Translations under genes and position numbers: made by a program | The notes under the pieces: generated by a model | Seen by the model: the letters and a program-made list of their open reading frames with translations, nothing else | Database searches by the model: none | Told to the model about the DNA's origin: nothing | DNA from: Marinobacterium rhizophilum | GTDB lineage: Bacteria > Pseudomonadota > Gammaproteobacteria > Pseudomonadales > Balneatricaceae | Length of the DNA: 64,000 bases | Assembly: GCF_024397915.1 (NCBI RefSeq) | Contig: NZ_CP073347.1 | Coordinates: forward strand, 4,030,001-4,094,000 | Direction of reading: 5' to 3' | Shown here: positions 16,572 to 25,768 of the stretch, piece after piece | How positions within the stretch are numbered: the first letter of the stretch is position 1 | Layout: each line of letters begins with the position of its first letter

Positions 16572-18875
16572 ATGAAGAAGCACGTAACCTCTAGCCATTG
16601 GGGAGCGGGAGTCGCAGAAGTTCAAGATGGACGCCTAGTGGGTGTCGGCGCTCATCCTATCGATCCACACCCTTCCTCTATCAATGATAACTTCGTCAGT
16701 TCGATTTACGGTTCCTCCCGTATACTCCGTCCCGCTGTACGCAAGGGGTATCTCGAGCATGGGCCTGGGCAGCAGACTGACCGGCGAGGCAAGGAGCCTT
16801 TTGTCGAGGTCTCCTGGGAAACCGCGCTGGATCTGGCGGCGGCTGCGCTGAAGAACACCTGCGAAGAACACGGTAACGAGGCGATATTTGGTGGTTCCTA
16901 TGGCTGGGGTAGCGCCGGACGCTTTCATCATGCCCAGAGTCAGTTGAAACGTTTTCTCGGCTGTGCTGGCGGCTTTGTGAGAAGTGACGGCAACTACAGC
17001 TACAATGCCGCGCTCATTCTGCTGCCTTATCTTATCGGTGATTTCGAAAATCTGGCACCCACAGGAACCCGCTGGTCGACCATCGCAAAGGAGGGAGAGC
17101 TGGTCGTCATGTTCGGTGGCATGCCGTTAAAAAACGCTCAGGCGGCTCCGGGCGGGTGCTCCAGGCACCGTCTGCGTGATGAGCTGCGTGCCTGCCATTG
17201 TGCTGGCGTGAAATTCGTCGACTTCAACCCCTGCAAATCTGACACGCCCGCTGAAATTGAAGCCGAATGGCTGGCGCTGGTGCCCGGTTCCGACACGGCG
17301 ATCATGCTCGCGCTTGCCCATACGCTTCTGGTTGAAAATCTTCATGATCAGGCTTTCCTGGATCGGTACACCGTGGGCTTTGATGAAGTCAAAGCCTACC
17401 TTGTTGGGGACAAGGACGGCATCGCCAAAACGGCCGAGTGGGCCAGTAAACTATCTGACATTCCCGCGGACAGGATACGCACGCTGGCGCGACAAATGGC
17501 AGCTTCGCGAACCTTTATTTGTACCGCAGCGGGTGTGCAGCGGGGAGAGCATGGTGAACAACCCCTGTGGGGAACCATCACTCTTGCTTCAATGCTGGGC
17601 CAGATAGGCTTGCCGGGGAGCGGTTTCGGGATTGCATACGGTTCCGATGGCGGTATTGGTTTGATGAACCGCCCGATACGCTGGCCGGCTTTGCCGCAGG
17701 GCAAGAACAGGGTAGAGCCCTTTATCCCGGTCGCCTGTATTTCCGATATGCTGCTGCATCCAGGAGAAGCCTATCAGTACAACGGGTTGGATTTGACTTA
17801 TCCTGATATTCGGATGATTTGGTGGGCCGGGGGTAACCCCTTCCATCATCACCAGGATATAAACCGGCTGATTCAGGCCTTCCAGAAACCGGAAACGGTG
17901 ATCGTCAACGAGCTCAACTGGACCGCAACGGCACGCTTTGCCGACATTGTTTTTCCGGTAACCTCGACGCTTGAACGAGAAGATATTGGCGGCGGAAAGC
18001 GGGATAACTGCTTGATTCCAATGCCGAAAATTATTGCGCCCGTAGGAGAGGCTCGGGACGAGTACGATATCTTCACAGCACTCGCCCGGCGCCTGGGTAT
18101 TGAAGAAGAATTTACACAGAATAAGACTTCGCGTCAGTGGCTCGAGGAAATGTGGGGTGATGTCAGTCATCAGGCCGCCGAACTGGGCGTTGAGTTACCG
18201 GCATTCGATGGGTTTCTGAACGGCGACATTATCGAGTTTGCGGATCCAAATCCGGATACCGTGTTGTTCTCAGATTTTCGCAAAGACCCTGAAAAAAACA
18301 GGCTGACGACACCGAGTGGGAAAATAGAGCTCTACAGTGAAACCATTGCCTCCTTTGGTTATTCCGACTGCCCCGGGCAGGCGACCTGGCTGCCTCCAAC
18401 GGAATGGCTCAAGTCGGATCGCGCAGCGCTCTATCCGATTCATATGATCTCAGGGCAGCCTAAAACCAGGCTACATAGCCAGCTTGATCAGGGTGCCTAC
18501 AGCCAGCGCAACAAGATTCAGGGTCGAGAGCCGATCATGATTCATCCCAATGATGCGATGAAACGCAATATCGTCGACGGTGATGTTGTTACCGTCTTCA
18601 ATGATCGTGGATCCTGTCTCGCCGGCGCCATTGTCACCTCTGATATTCGAGAACAGACCGTTTACCTGTGTACAGGGGCCTGGTATGACCCTCTGGATTC
18701 AGAGCAGCAAGGCTCCCTCGACAAGCACGGCAACCCCAATATGCTGACCCATGACAAGAGAACATCAAGGCTTTCCCAGGGAACGGCTGCGCACAGTACG
18801 CTGGTCAATATCGAAAAGTATGAAGGTGAGCTGCCTGCTATAACCGCATACGTGGCACCTGTAAACGCGGGGTAA
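16572..18875 (+). CDS. BisC/TorA-type molybdopterin oxidoreductase (S- or N-oxide reductase family)
   Basis: 767 residues, closely resembling biotin sulfoxide reductase BisC along its length: TSSHWG at the N-terminus, RKGYLEH, FVEVSWETALDLAAAAL, the FGGSYGWGSAGRFHHAQSQL segment with the Ser ligand of the DMSO-reductase family, GIAKTAEWA, IRMIWWAGGNPFHHHQDINR and SGQPKTRLHSQLD. There is no twin-arginine signal and no N-terminal [4Fe-4S] Cys motif, so it should be a cytoplasmic bis-MGD enzyme. The family reduces S-oxides and N-oxides; some members hydroxylate or act on other small molecules. It sits directly after gbcAB, so an oxidised methylated compound is a reasonable but unproven substrate. 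It is convergent with the deacylase gene. Confidence 0.85.
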   Translation: MKKHVTSSHWGAGVAEVQDGRLVGVGAHPIDPHPSSINDNFVSSIYGSSRILRPAVRKGYLEHGPGQQTDRRGKEPFVEVSWETALDLAAAALKNTCEEHGNEAIFGGSYGWGSAGRFHHAQSQLKRFLGCAGGFVRSDGNYSYNAALILLPYLIGDFENLAPTGTRWSTIAKEGELVVMFGGMPLKNAQAAPGGCSRHRLRDELRACHCAGVKFVDFNPCKSDTPAEIEAEWLALVPGSDTAIMLALAHTLLVENLHDQAFLDRYTVGFDEVKAYLVGDKDGIAKTAEWASKLSDIPADRIRTLARQMAASRTFICTAAGVQRGEHGEQPLWGTITLASMLGQIGLPGSGFGIAYGSDGGIGLMNRPIRWPALPQGKNRVEPFIPVACISDMLLHPGEAYQYNGLDLTYPDIRMIWWAGGNPFHHHQDINRLIQAFQKPETVIVNELNWTATARFADIVFPVTSTLEREDIGGGKRDNCLIPMPKIIAPVGEARDEYDIFTALARRLGIEEEFTQNKTSRQWLEEMWGDVSHQAAELGVELPAFDGFLNGDIIEFADPNPDTVLFSDFRKDPEKNRLTTPSGKIELYSETIASFGYSDCPGQATWLPPTEWLKSDRAALYPIHMISGQPKTRLHSQLDQGAYSQRNKIQGREPIMIHPNDAMKRNIVDGDVVTVFNDRGSCLAGAIVTSDIREQTVYLCTGAWYDPLDSEQQGSLDKHGNPNMLTHDKRTSRLSQGTAAHSTLVNIEKYEGELPAITAYVAPVNAG

Positions 18876-18942
18876 TTTTTCAAGGCAGGAACCTGTAGCG
18901 GGATCTCGGTTTCTGCAACTGGGGCTTAGCGGGATACTAGGT

Positions 18943-18972
18943 TGTGCTGCTGTCGGCGCCGGCAGCAGCACA
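18943..18972. terminator. Convergent terminator hairpin
   Basis: Arms tgtgctgctg (18943-18952) and cagcagcaca (18963-18972) form a perfect GC-rich stem between the convergent molybdoenzyme and deacylase genes. It could serve both directions. Confidence 0.65.
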
Positions 18973-18981
18973 GGGCCAGGT

Positions 18982-20577
18982 TCAGGCGCGCAGAACACGC
19001 CCCGCATTGTTATCGGTACGCTTGCCCGCCTGGATGGCGAGTTTCCCGTTGACGATAACGTGATCAATACCGGACGGGTAGCGGTTCGGGTCCTGTAACG
19101 TTGAATTATCGTGCAGCTCGCGGCTGCTAAAAATGGTGATATCGGCCATGTTGCCTTTTTTAAGTGTGCCTCGGTCCTTGATGCCAAGGCGCTCGGCGGC
19201 TAGCCCCGTGATGCGACGAATGGCATCTTCGAGCGTTATTAATTTTTCCTCTCGATAGTAGTGTTCAACAAAGCGTGAAGCCCAGCCGTAAGTGCTCGGC
19301 GACCACCGCTTCTTGCCCAGGGCGCCATAGGGCGCCAGCGTTATGGTGTCAGAAATGATGCCGCATTCGGATTGACTGACGCAGAGCCGGTTATCGGACT
19401 CTGCGAAGTTGTTGGCGGCCCAGGTGACATTAAACATGCCCTCGCCTTCTTCCAGCAGGAGATCAAGCACGGTGTCATGAGGGTCCTTCTGACGACGTTT
19501 GGCTGCTATCTCGGCGATAGTAAGACCATTCAGGTCCGCATTCTGTTCGCACTGAAACAGGATGATCAGATCCCAGCGGCCAGCCGGGATCATTTGCCAG
19601 ATAGGGTTTGGGTTGTCTTTTAATGCGGCCCGTAGTCCGGGGTTTGCCAGCCGCTCCAGTATTTTGGTAACGCCACCGTCGAATGCCCAGGTTGGCAGTA
19701 CTGACGACATGGTTGTAGGGCCCCAGTTGTGCGGGATGATATCAAAAGCGACATTGACCCCATCATGGCGCGCCCAGTCAATCATCTGCAACGTATGCTC
19801 CATTGCATGGGCGGGTGCACCAAATTTCGGGGCAATGTGTGAAATCTGTAAACGAACACCGGCATTGCGCGCAACTGCCAGGGCTTCACCGAAGCCCTGT
19901 TCATAATAAATATCGCGATTGCGAACGTGGGTGGCATACAGTCGGTCGTATCGTTGCAGTACACGGCACAGTTGCGTAATTTCACTAGTGGGTGCGGAGC
20001 TTCCGGGAGAATACTCCAGCCCGGTAGAGAAGCCGATAGCGCCTTCTTCGAGCGATGCTGCCAGCAGGCGCTCCATTTCTTTTATTTCGACCGGGGACGC
20101 GGGGCGGTTGATATTTTTCCCGTCCATCGCCGCGATTCTCAGAGTGCCATGCCCCACGTAGGCTGCAACATTGACGCCCAGGGGCTGTTCGCCGAGCACA
20201 GTCAGGTACTCGTCGAAAGTATTCCAGCTGATATCAATATCTGACTGATAGCCGAAAATAGATCCTTTGAGTTCGTCACACTTGGGACAGGGCGCGCAGC
20301 TATGACCACAGTTGCCAACCACTTCCAGAGTTACGCCCTGGTGAATCTGACTTTCGGCTTTGCCATTGACCAGCAGGCTGAAGTCGGAATGAGTGTGAAT
20401 GTCGATGAAGCCTGGACTGACGATCTGGCCGTCGGCATCAATTCTGATTTCCGCTTGGGCAGCGGCAAGGTCACCGATGGCAGTAATTCGCTCGCCATTG
20501 ATACCAAGGTCCTGTTTTGTCGCCGGCTTTCCAGTGCCGTCAACCAGTAGCCCGTTAGCAATAATAATATCAAACAT
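18982..20577 (-). CDS. N-acyl-D-amino-acid deacylase-like amidohydrolase
   Basis: 531 residues, the size of D-aminoacylases (COG3653 type). Metal-site elements are H61-T-H63 (FIDIHTHSDFS), the conserved Cys in VVGNCGHSC, YATHVRN and LQISHIAPKFG. The C-terminal GTLKKGNMADITIF is typical of amidohydrolases. It would hydrolyse an N-acyl bond on an amino acid or a related cyclic amide in the cytoplasm. It is the last gene of a TRAP-transporter operon (13 bases after dctM, ribosome site ggag), so its substrate is likely what the transporter imports. The exact substrate cannot be read from the sequence. Confidence 0.82.
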   Translation of the reverse strand: MFDIIIANGLLVDGTGKPATKQDLGINGERITAIGDLAAAQAEIRIDADGQIVSPGFIDIHTHSDFSLLVNGKAESQIHQGVTLEVVGNCGHSCAPCPKCDELKGSIFGYQSDIDISWNTFDEYLTVLGEQPLGVNVAAYVGHGTLRIAAMDGKNINRPASPVEIKEMERLLAASLEEGAIGFSTGLEYSPGSSAPTSEITQLCRVLQRYDRLYATHVRNRDIYYEQGFGEALAVARNAGVRLQISHIAPKFGAPAHAMEHTLQMIDWARHDGVNVAFDIIPHNWGPTTMSSVLPTWAFDGGVTKILERLANPGLRAALKDNPNPIWQMIPAGRWDLIILFQCEQNADLNGLTIAEIAAKRRQKDPHDTVLDLLLEEGEGMFNVTWAANNFAESDNRLCVSQSECGIISDTITLAPYGALGKKRWSPSTYGWASRFVEHYYREEKLITLEDAIRRITGLAAERLGIKDRGTLKKGNMADITIFSSRELHDNSTLQDPNRYPSGIDHVIVNGKLAIQAGKRTDNNAGRVLRA

Positions 20578-20589
20578 TTTATGCTCCGA

Positions 20590-21885
20590 TTAGTGACTGC
20601 TGATTCCGAATGCCAGGTTGGGAAGGAATAACACCCAGTCTTCAAAGAATACGAGCAGAACAATCACAACGAAATAAGGTATCAGCATGGGGAGTACCCC
20701 AATAGAAACCTGCTCGACCGAAGTACGGGCTATCTTTGATGCCACAAAAAGATTGACACCAATTGGCGGAGTCAGGAACCCGACCTCACAGGCAACCACG
20801 GTAAAGATTCCGAACAGTATCGGATCCACGCCGAGGGAGGTGACCAGAGGAAGAAATACAGCGGTAAAAATAATTATCTGCGGAATGGATTCAAGCCACA
20901 TGCCGACAAAAATATAGAAAACCGCGATCAGAAGCAGCACCAGCCAGGGATGCTCACTGAAGGCCCCGAACAAAAATGATACTGATTCAGGGATATCGTA
21001 GAGGGTTACCAGTTGGCCAAAGGCCTTGGTTACGCCCAGGATAAACAGTACCGAACCGATCATCAGCGCCGTAAAGCGGATCGCATGGAAAATGTCTTTG
21101 ACCGTTAATTGACGGTAGATCACCAAACCAACAAAAAGCGCATAAAACACGGCCACCGCAGCGGCTTCTGATGGGGTGAATATGCCGGCATAGATACCGC
21201 CCAGAATCAGAACAGGTGCTCCAATGGCCCACTTTCCTTCCCAGATGGCTCCCATCAACGGCCGCCAGGAGAAGGGCTCGCCGGTACCGCCATAGTTGTT
21301 TTTCCGGGCGATCAGGTAGGTCACGAGCATCAACAGCACACCCAGTGTCAGCCCCGGAACGATACCGGCCAGAAACAGTCGAGGAATGGACTGCTCGGCG
21401 ACAAGACCATAGATGATCAGCAGGTTGCTCGGTGGAATCATGCTGCCCAGGGCACCGGCCGCGGCGGTAATGGCGCCAGCAAAGCGGGCCTTGTAATTTT
21501 CCTTCAGCATCGCCGGGATGGTAATCGAGCCGATCGCTGCCGTGGTGGCGGGACCGGAGCCTGAGAGCGCCGCGAAAAACATGCAGGAGACCACGGTTAC
21601 CAGTCCGATGCCGCCTTTGTAGGCGCCAACCAGCCTGCGGGCGATGCTGATCAGGTGCTCAGACATGCCGCCTTTTTCCATGAGTGCGCCGGCCAATACA
21701 AACATGGGTATCGTGGTCAGCGGGAACGCATCAAAGGCGGTGTAGGCCGATTGAGCGAGCAGTGTTAACGGAATGTCGGCGATCCAGATACCGGCAACAG
21801 TCGCGAGTCCGGCGGCAAAGGGTATCGGGACCCCGATAAGCATCGTAAAAACGAAAACCAGTGCCATTGCTGTTGGGCCGTTCAT
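20590..21885 (-). CDS. TRAP transporter large permease (DctM type)
   Basis: 431 residues with about twelve hydrophobic segments. Family signatures include FAALSGSGPATTAAIGSITI, MIPPSNLLIIYG, FLTPPIGVNLFVASKI and TPSEAAAVAVFYAL. DctM is the ion-coupled channel subunit of tripartite ATP-independent periplasmic transporters. Its start overlaps the small-subunit stop by four bases (ATGA), a sign of tight coupling. It works with the dctQ and dctP products of this operon; the deacylase gene follows. The substrate is an organic anion of unknown nature. Confidence 0.93.
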   Translation of the reverse strand: MNGPTAMALVFVFTMLIGVPIPFAAGLATVAGIWIADIPLTLLAQSAYTAFDAFPLTTIPMFVLAGALMEKGGMSEHLISIARRLVGAYKGGIGLVTVVSCMFFAALSGSGPATTAAIGSITIPAMLKENYKARFAGAITAAAGALGSMIPPSNLLIIYGLVAEQSIPRLFLAGIVPGLTLGVLLMLVTYLIARKNNYGGTGEPFSWRPLMGAIWEGKWAIGAPVLILGGIYAGIFTPSEAAAVAVFYALFVGLVIYRQLTVKDIFHAIRFTALMIGSVLFILGVTKAFGQLVTLYDIPESVSFLFGAFSEHPWLVLLLIAVFYIFVGMWLESIPQIIIFTAVFLPLVTSLGVDPILFGIFTVVACEVGFLTPPIGVNLFVASKIARTSVEQVSIGVLPMLIPYFVVIVLLVFFEDWVLFLPNLAFGISSH

Positions 21886-22376
21886 AAGGGCAACTCCTGA
21901 TTATCGTTATGCCACCAACGGTAGTAAACCTGAGCCATTCTCAATACCATCAGTACGAGACTAATGGGCACTACCAGTTGCAACCATTTTTGATCGATGC
22001 CAAGGCCCGGTGAAATAAAGGTCGTGCTGAATAAAAGCTGCATGTAAATGCTGGTCTGGATGATCATAAGAACAAGGAAACCAAGCCAGAGTATGTCTGC
22101 CAATAAAATAGATACAAGCCGGATGTTTTTAGGAAAACGGTTTACCAGTAGAAGAATTCTGATATGTGCGCGTTCCTTGATGGCCATTGAAGCGCCGATA
22201 TACACCGCATAGATCATGCAGTATACCGCGAGCTCTTCCGCCCAAGGGGCCGCGCTGGAAAACAGGAAACGCAACAGTACCTGGGTCATGATGCAGCCAG
22301 CCATCAGGGTCAGGCATAAACCGCATATTACTTCTTCGAAGTGGTTTTCGATAAGCGCAAGGTATTTTCGCAACAT
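21882..22376 (-). CDS. TRAP transporter small permease (DctQ type)
   Basis: 164 residues with four membrane segments and the family patterns PWAEELAVYCMIYAVYIGAS and KERAHIRI. It is the membrane scaffold subunit that partners DctM. A strong ribosome site (gggggagg) precedes its ATG at 22376. It overlaps dctM by four bases and lies about 300 bases from dctP, with a small inverted-repeat element and a hairpin in between. Confidence 0.92.
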   Translation of the reverse strand: MLRKYLALIENHFEEVICGLCLTLMAGCIMTQVLLRFLFSSAAPWAEELAVYCMIYAVYIGASMAIKERAHIRILLLVNRFPKNIRLVSILLADILWLGFLVLMIIQTSIYMQLLFSTTFISPGLGIDQKWLQLVVPISLVLMVLRMAQVYYRWWHNDNQELPL

Positions 22377-22461
22377 GGCCTCCCCCTATAATGCCGTGTT
22401 GTCACCCGATATTTCACGGTGGTGACCGGTTGCCGCACTATAGTTTAGTAACATTAAACAG

Positions 22462-22628
22462 CTAGGAGGCTGTCCGAGAATGCTGACCGTAGCGAGAGCC
22501 GGCTGATTTGGGCTGATTTTTGCGATGTTTTAAGGCAAATAGTGGTTCTATTTAACGCCAAACAGCACGAAAATCAGCCAAACTCAGGTGGTTCGCAGTA
22601 GGTTGAGTGTTGTCGGACAGCCTCCCAG
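22462..22628. mobile_element. MITE-like element with 16-bp terminal inverted repeats
   Basis: Ends ctaggaggctgtccga (22462-22477) and tcggacagcctcccag (22613-22628) are inverted repeats matching at 15 of 16 positions. Inside are ggctgattt direct repeats (22501 and 22511) and a facing aaatcagcc (22571-22579). At 167 bases it encodes nothing and looks like a non-autonomous derivative of an insertion sequence. It sits inside the TRAP operon between dctP and dctQ. No clear target duplication was found by eye. Confidence 0.7.
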
Positions 22629-22634
22629 GCCCTT

Positions 22635-22666
22635 CCCGGGCGAGCTTGTATATCAAGCTGCCCGGG
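22635..22666 (-). terminator. Hairpin after dctP (first TRAP operon)
   Basis: Arms cccgggcgagcttg (22635-22648) and caagctgcccggg (22654-22666) pair with one bulged base, 12 bases after the dctP stop. No strong U-tract follows. Such a hairpin between dctP and dctQM would allow more binding protein than permease to be made. Confidence 0.6.
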
Positions 22667-22678
22667 GTGGCGAACAGG

Positions 22679-23677
22679 TTATTGCGCGGCGGCGCGGATG
22701 TCGCTGATCAGTGTCCTGAATGCATCGTCTTTTTCTGCGGCGACTTCATCCTGCACCCGAAGAGAGGCTGCGATGAAGCCCGCTTTATCGGGATATGTCA
22801 CCTGCATGCCATTCTCGGCCAGGAATGCTCGGGTTTCAGCAATATCCTTCGCCATCACTGTGCTTTGATATTCGCCAGCTTCCTGGGCGGCCTTGAAGAG
22901 CGCTTTCTTCTGTTCGTCGTCCAGTTTGCCGATAGCCCTTGAGCTGGCGAACAGAGGCGAAAAATAGGAGAAATGCTCCAGAATGGCCAGGTTGGGCACG
23001 AACTCATAAAACTTCTGAGACTTGATAAAGGATGTACCGTTGTCTGCTCCCTGCACGGTTCCGGTCTGCAAGGCCGTCGGTGTATCGGACCAGGACAGGG
23101 GAAGCGGCGCAGCACCAAAGGCATCAAAGGTTTTTATCATGACTTCGTTTTTGGGTACGCGTACCTTTATTCCTGCCATATCCTCGAAACTGTTGATAGG
23201 GCGTTCGGTATTGTAAAAGTCGCGGTGCCCTACATGGCCGAATGTAAGCAGGTGAACGCCGCTATCCTGCTGCAGCTTGTTGGCGAAGGCCTCGCCAACG
23301 GGGCCTTGAATGACCTTTCGGGTGTGTTCCGCGCTCTGGAAAATATACGGCAGTACAAAGGCATCCATCAGCGGGAAGTGCGGCGATATGTTGTTGTTGG
23401 TAATGATATACATATCAACGATGCCAAGTTGCATCGACTTGAATGCCTCATCTTCGGTCGCAAGCTGTGTGCAGCAACGGACTTTCACATCGATGCTGCC
23501 GTTGGAGTATTTCTCCGTCAACTCCTCGAATTTATCGGCCAGAATCGAGTAGGAGCTGCCTTCGGCAGCGGCATAACCAAGATTCAATGTGACATCTGCC
23601 GCCAGTGCATTGCTGGCAGTAATGGCTGCAGTACTCAGCCCCAGTGTCACGCCGAGTGACTTAAGCAGTGTGTTCAT
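22679..23677 (-). CDS. TRAP transporter substrate-binding protein (DctP type)
   Basis: 332 residues with a signal peptide (SLGVTLGLSTAAITA, cleavage after ASNALA near residue 27). The mature protein has the DctP pattern: YSNGSIDVKV, MQLGIVDMYIITN, then GIKVRVPKNEVMIKTFDAFG containing the Arg that usually binds a carboxylate, and LPLSWSDTPTALQTGTVQGADN. It captures an organic acid in the periplasm for DctQM. It is first in its operon, divergent from the LysR gene at 23815 with a 137-base shared control region. A double Cys (VRCCTQL) replaces the usual polar residues in this stretch and is unusual for a periplasmic protein. Confidence 0.92.
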   Translation of the reverse strand: MNTLLKSLGVTLGLSTAAITASNALAADVTLNLGYAAAEGSSYSILADKFEELTEKYSNGSIDVKVRCCTQLATEDEAFKSMQLGIVDMYIITNNNISPHFPLMDAFVLPYIFQSAEHTRKVIQGPVGEAFANKLQQDSGVHLLTFGHVGHRDFYNTERPINSFEDMAGIKVRVPKNEVMIKTFDAFGAAPLPLSWSDTPTALQTGTVQGADNGTSFIKSQKFYEFVPNLAILEHFSYFSPLFASSRAIGKLDDEQKKALFKAAQEAGEYQSTVMAKDIAETRAFLAENGMQVTYPDKAGFIAASLRVQDEVAAEKDDAFRTLISDIRAAAQ

Positions 23678-23814
23678 CGTGGAGTTCTCCGGATACGGTT
23701 GTTGTTAGGTCATGGTTTTTGGCGAATCAGAGATGCTTGACAACTTGAGACTATGCCATCCCGTTTGACTTGTATAATATCAATGCACTATCAATCGATA
23801 CCTTCGAGTAATAG

Positions 23815-24726
23815 ATGATGGCAATCAGATACGAGCTCCGCCACCTGAGATATTTCATTGCGGTGGCAGAAGAGCTAAGTTTCCGGGGCGCAGCCAACCG
23901 GCTGAACCTGGCCCAGCCTGCGCTGAGCCGGTCGATCAAGCAGCTTGAGGACATCCTTGACCTGCAACTGCTGGAGCGCTCGAGCCGACAGGTACGGCTA
24001 ACGGCACAGGGGCAGACCTTTCTCGAAGGGGCCTATCAGACGCTGGAGCTGCTGGAGGAAACCGGCAGGCAGGCTCAGCGGGTATTTGGTGGCGAGGTCG
24101 GGCATTTGCACATCGGCTATACCGACTTTGCCATTACCGGTCGCTTGCCGACTATTCTCGATGCCTTTCGCAAAGCCTATCCGTCAATTCAGTTGCAGCT
24201 GTCACACGGTTTCACCTACCAGCAGATTGAGAGTCTGGCTGCGTCCAAGCTGGATTTCGGTTTCGTGACCGGGCCGGTCGGCGAGCATGATCTGGACAGC
24301 GTGACAGTGCAACGTGATCGATTGGTGGCGGTGGTCTCGAGCCAGCATCCGTTGGCGCCACGTGCATCGGTGCGCCTGGAGGAGCTGCGCGAAGAACCAT
24401 TTGTGATGGGACTTGCCACCGGCTGGCGTCATTTTCATCTCCACCTGCAGTCGATCTGCCTGCGCCGGGGATTCCTGCCAAGGGTTGTTCAGGAAGCCTA
24501 TAACAGTGAGGGCATCTTTGGTTTTATCGAGGCTAATCTGGGTATCACCGTACATGTTGAAAGTATGCGCAATTATTACCGCAAGGGCACAGTGATTTTG
24601 GAACTCGACGATGTTGACGAAGAGATACCGACCGATATGGTTTGGTTGCGAGGGGCGGTAACCCCGGTACAACAGCAGTTCATCGATTTTATTCGCCAGC
24701 ACTTCGTCGATAACGCTCAGGAATAG
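23815..24726 (+). CDS. LysR-family transcriptional regulator
   Basis: 303 residues. The helix-turn-helix is in LRYFIAVAEELSFRGAANRLNLAQPALSRSIKQLE, followed by a LysR co-inducer domain (HIGYTDFAITGRLPTILDAF). It is divergent from the TRAP dctP gene, the classic layout of a LysR regulator and its target, so it likely responds to the imported substrate or to a breakdown product. Its end overlaps that of the convergent LysR gene by ten bases. Confidence 0.9.
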   Translation: MMAIRYELRHLRYFIAVAEELSFRGAANRLNLAQPALSRSIKQLEDILDLQLLERSSRQVRLTAQGQTFLEGAYQTLELLEETGRQAQRVFGGEVGHLHIGYTDFAITGRLPTILDAFRKAYPSIQLQLSHGFTYQQIESLAASKLDFGFVTGPVGEHDLDSVTVQRDRLVAVVSSQHPLAPRASVRLEELREEPFVMGLATGWRHFHLHLQSICLRRGFLPRVVQEAYNSEGIFGFIEANLGITVHVESMRNYYRKGTVILELDDVDEEIPTDMVWLRGAVTPVQQQFIDFIRQHFVDNAQE

Positions 24727-25628
24727 CCCAGGTTGTAGAGTTCGAGAATATAGTTCCAGAACCTGTCGGCTTCCGGTGTACGTGTATTTTTAAAGCGATA
24801 CAGCAGTATTTTCAGATCCAGGATGGGCAGCGGAGCCTCCAGGCTGCACAGCAGCCCATGTTCCAGCTCGTGGCGTATCAGGCTGGCCGGTAGCCACGCC
24901 ATGCCCTGTCCCTGCAGCACCAGGGCCTTGAGTCCCTCTGCCAGCGCGCTTTCGAAGATGGGCCTGTAGGTCATTCCGGCAGGCAGTTGCGACAGGCATT
25001 CGCGTTTTACCAGCTCACCGAGAAAGGAGTCGTCCGGGTAGGCCAGCAGTTTCATGGCGGTGTCCGGGCTCAGGTTGTGCCGGGGCTGCCCCGCGTCATC
25101 GACTGCTGTGACCGGTATCAGGCGGTCGGTACCCACTTGCATGGACTCGATATCATCGCGCTCGAGTTGATCCAGTGTCACCGGCGAGGCGAAGCTCAGC
25201 AGAAAATCCCCCATGCCGGCGTGGAAGGCTTCGATCATGTCGTGCAGGTTGCCGGCCTCGAGCCGCACCAGGCTGTCATTGACCAGCGACTCGATGTTTC
25301 GAATCCAGGACGGAAAAAACGACACCGCCAGGGAGTGCTGGGCAAAAAACTGCAGGGTCTGATGCTGCTCTTCACGCAGGCGCAGTCGATCCCGGGTGGC
25401 ATAGGTATCGGCAATCATGCGCCTTGCTTCGTCCACAAACTCGAGTCCTTCCGGCGTGAGCGTCGTCGGGTAGCGATTGCGGTCGATCAGGCGCACCCCC
25501 AGCCAGTTTTCCAGTGAGCGAATGCGTCGGCTGAACGCCGGCTGAGTCACGAAGCGTGCTTCGGCGGCCTTCGAAAAACTGCCGTTCTCGGACAGTGCAA
25601 CGATATCCTTGAGCCACTTTATTTCCAT
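24717..25628 (-). CDS. LysR-family transcriptional regulator of the sulfonate island
   Basis: 303 residues from the ATG at 25628, which has an agagggg ribosome site and the family start MEIKWLKDIVALSENGSFS. Helix-turn-helix: SKAAEARFVTQPAFSRRIRSLE. It is divergent from cuyA across a 140-base gap, so control of cuyA and the downstream exporter and dehydrogenase genes is the natural inference, with cysteate, sulfite or the imported sulfonate as possible inducers. An upstream in-frame extension exists but lies in the promoter region and lacks conservation. Confidence 0.88.
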   Translation of the reverse strand: MEIKWLKDIVALSENGSFSKAAEARFVTQPAFSRRIRSLENWLGVRLIDRNRYPTTLTPEGLEFVDEARRMIADTYATRDRLRLREEQHQTLQFFAQHSLAVSFFPSWIRNIESLVNDSLVRLEAGNLHDMIEAFHAGMGDFLLSFASPVTLDQLERDDIESMQVGTDRLIPVTAVDDAGQPRHNLSPDTAMKLLAYPDDSFLGELVKRECLSQLPAGMTYRPIFESALAEGLKALVLQGQGMAWLPASLIRHELEHGLLCSLEAPLPILDLKILLYRFKNTRTPEADRFWNYILELYNLGYS

Positions 25629-25768
25629 AAAACCCCTCTGTAGCCCATTGATTACGGCACCTATGCCGAAAAGTAACCGGTCTGGGCCAATATAGCATTG
25701 GTCGCGCATCGGGTCTTGTCCCTAGTATCGGAAGATATCAACAACACAGTCGCTTTCAGGAGTTACAC

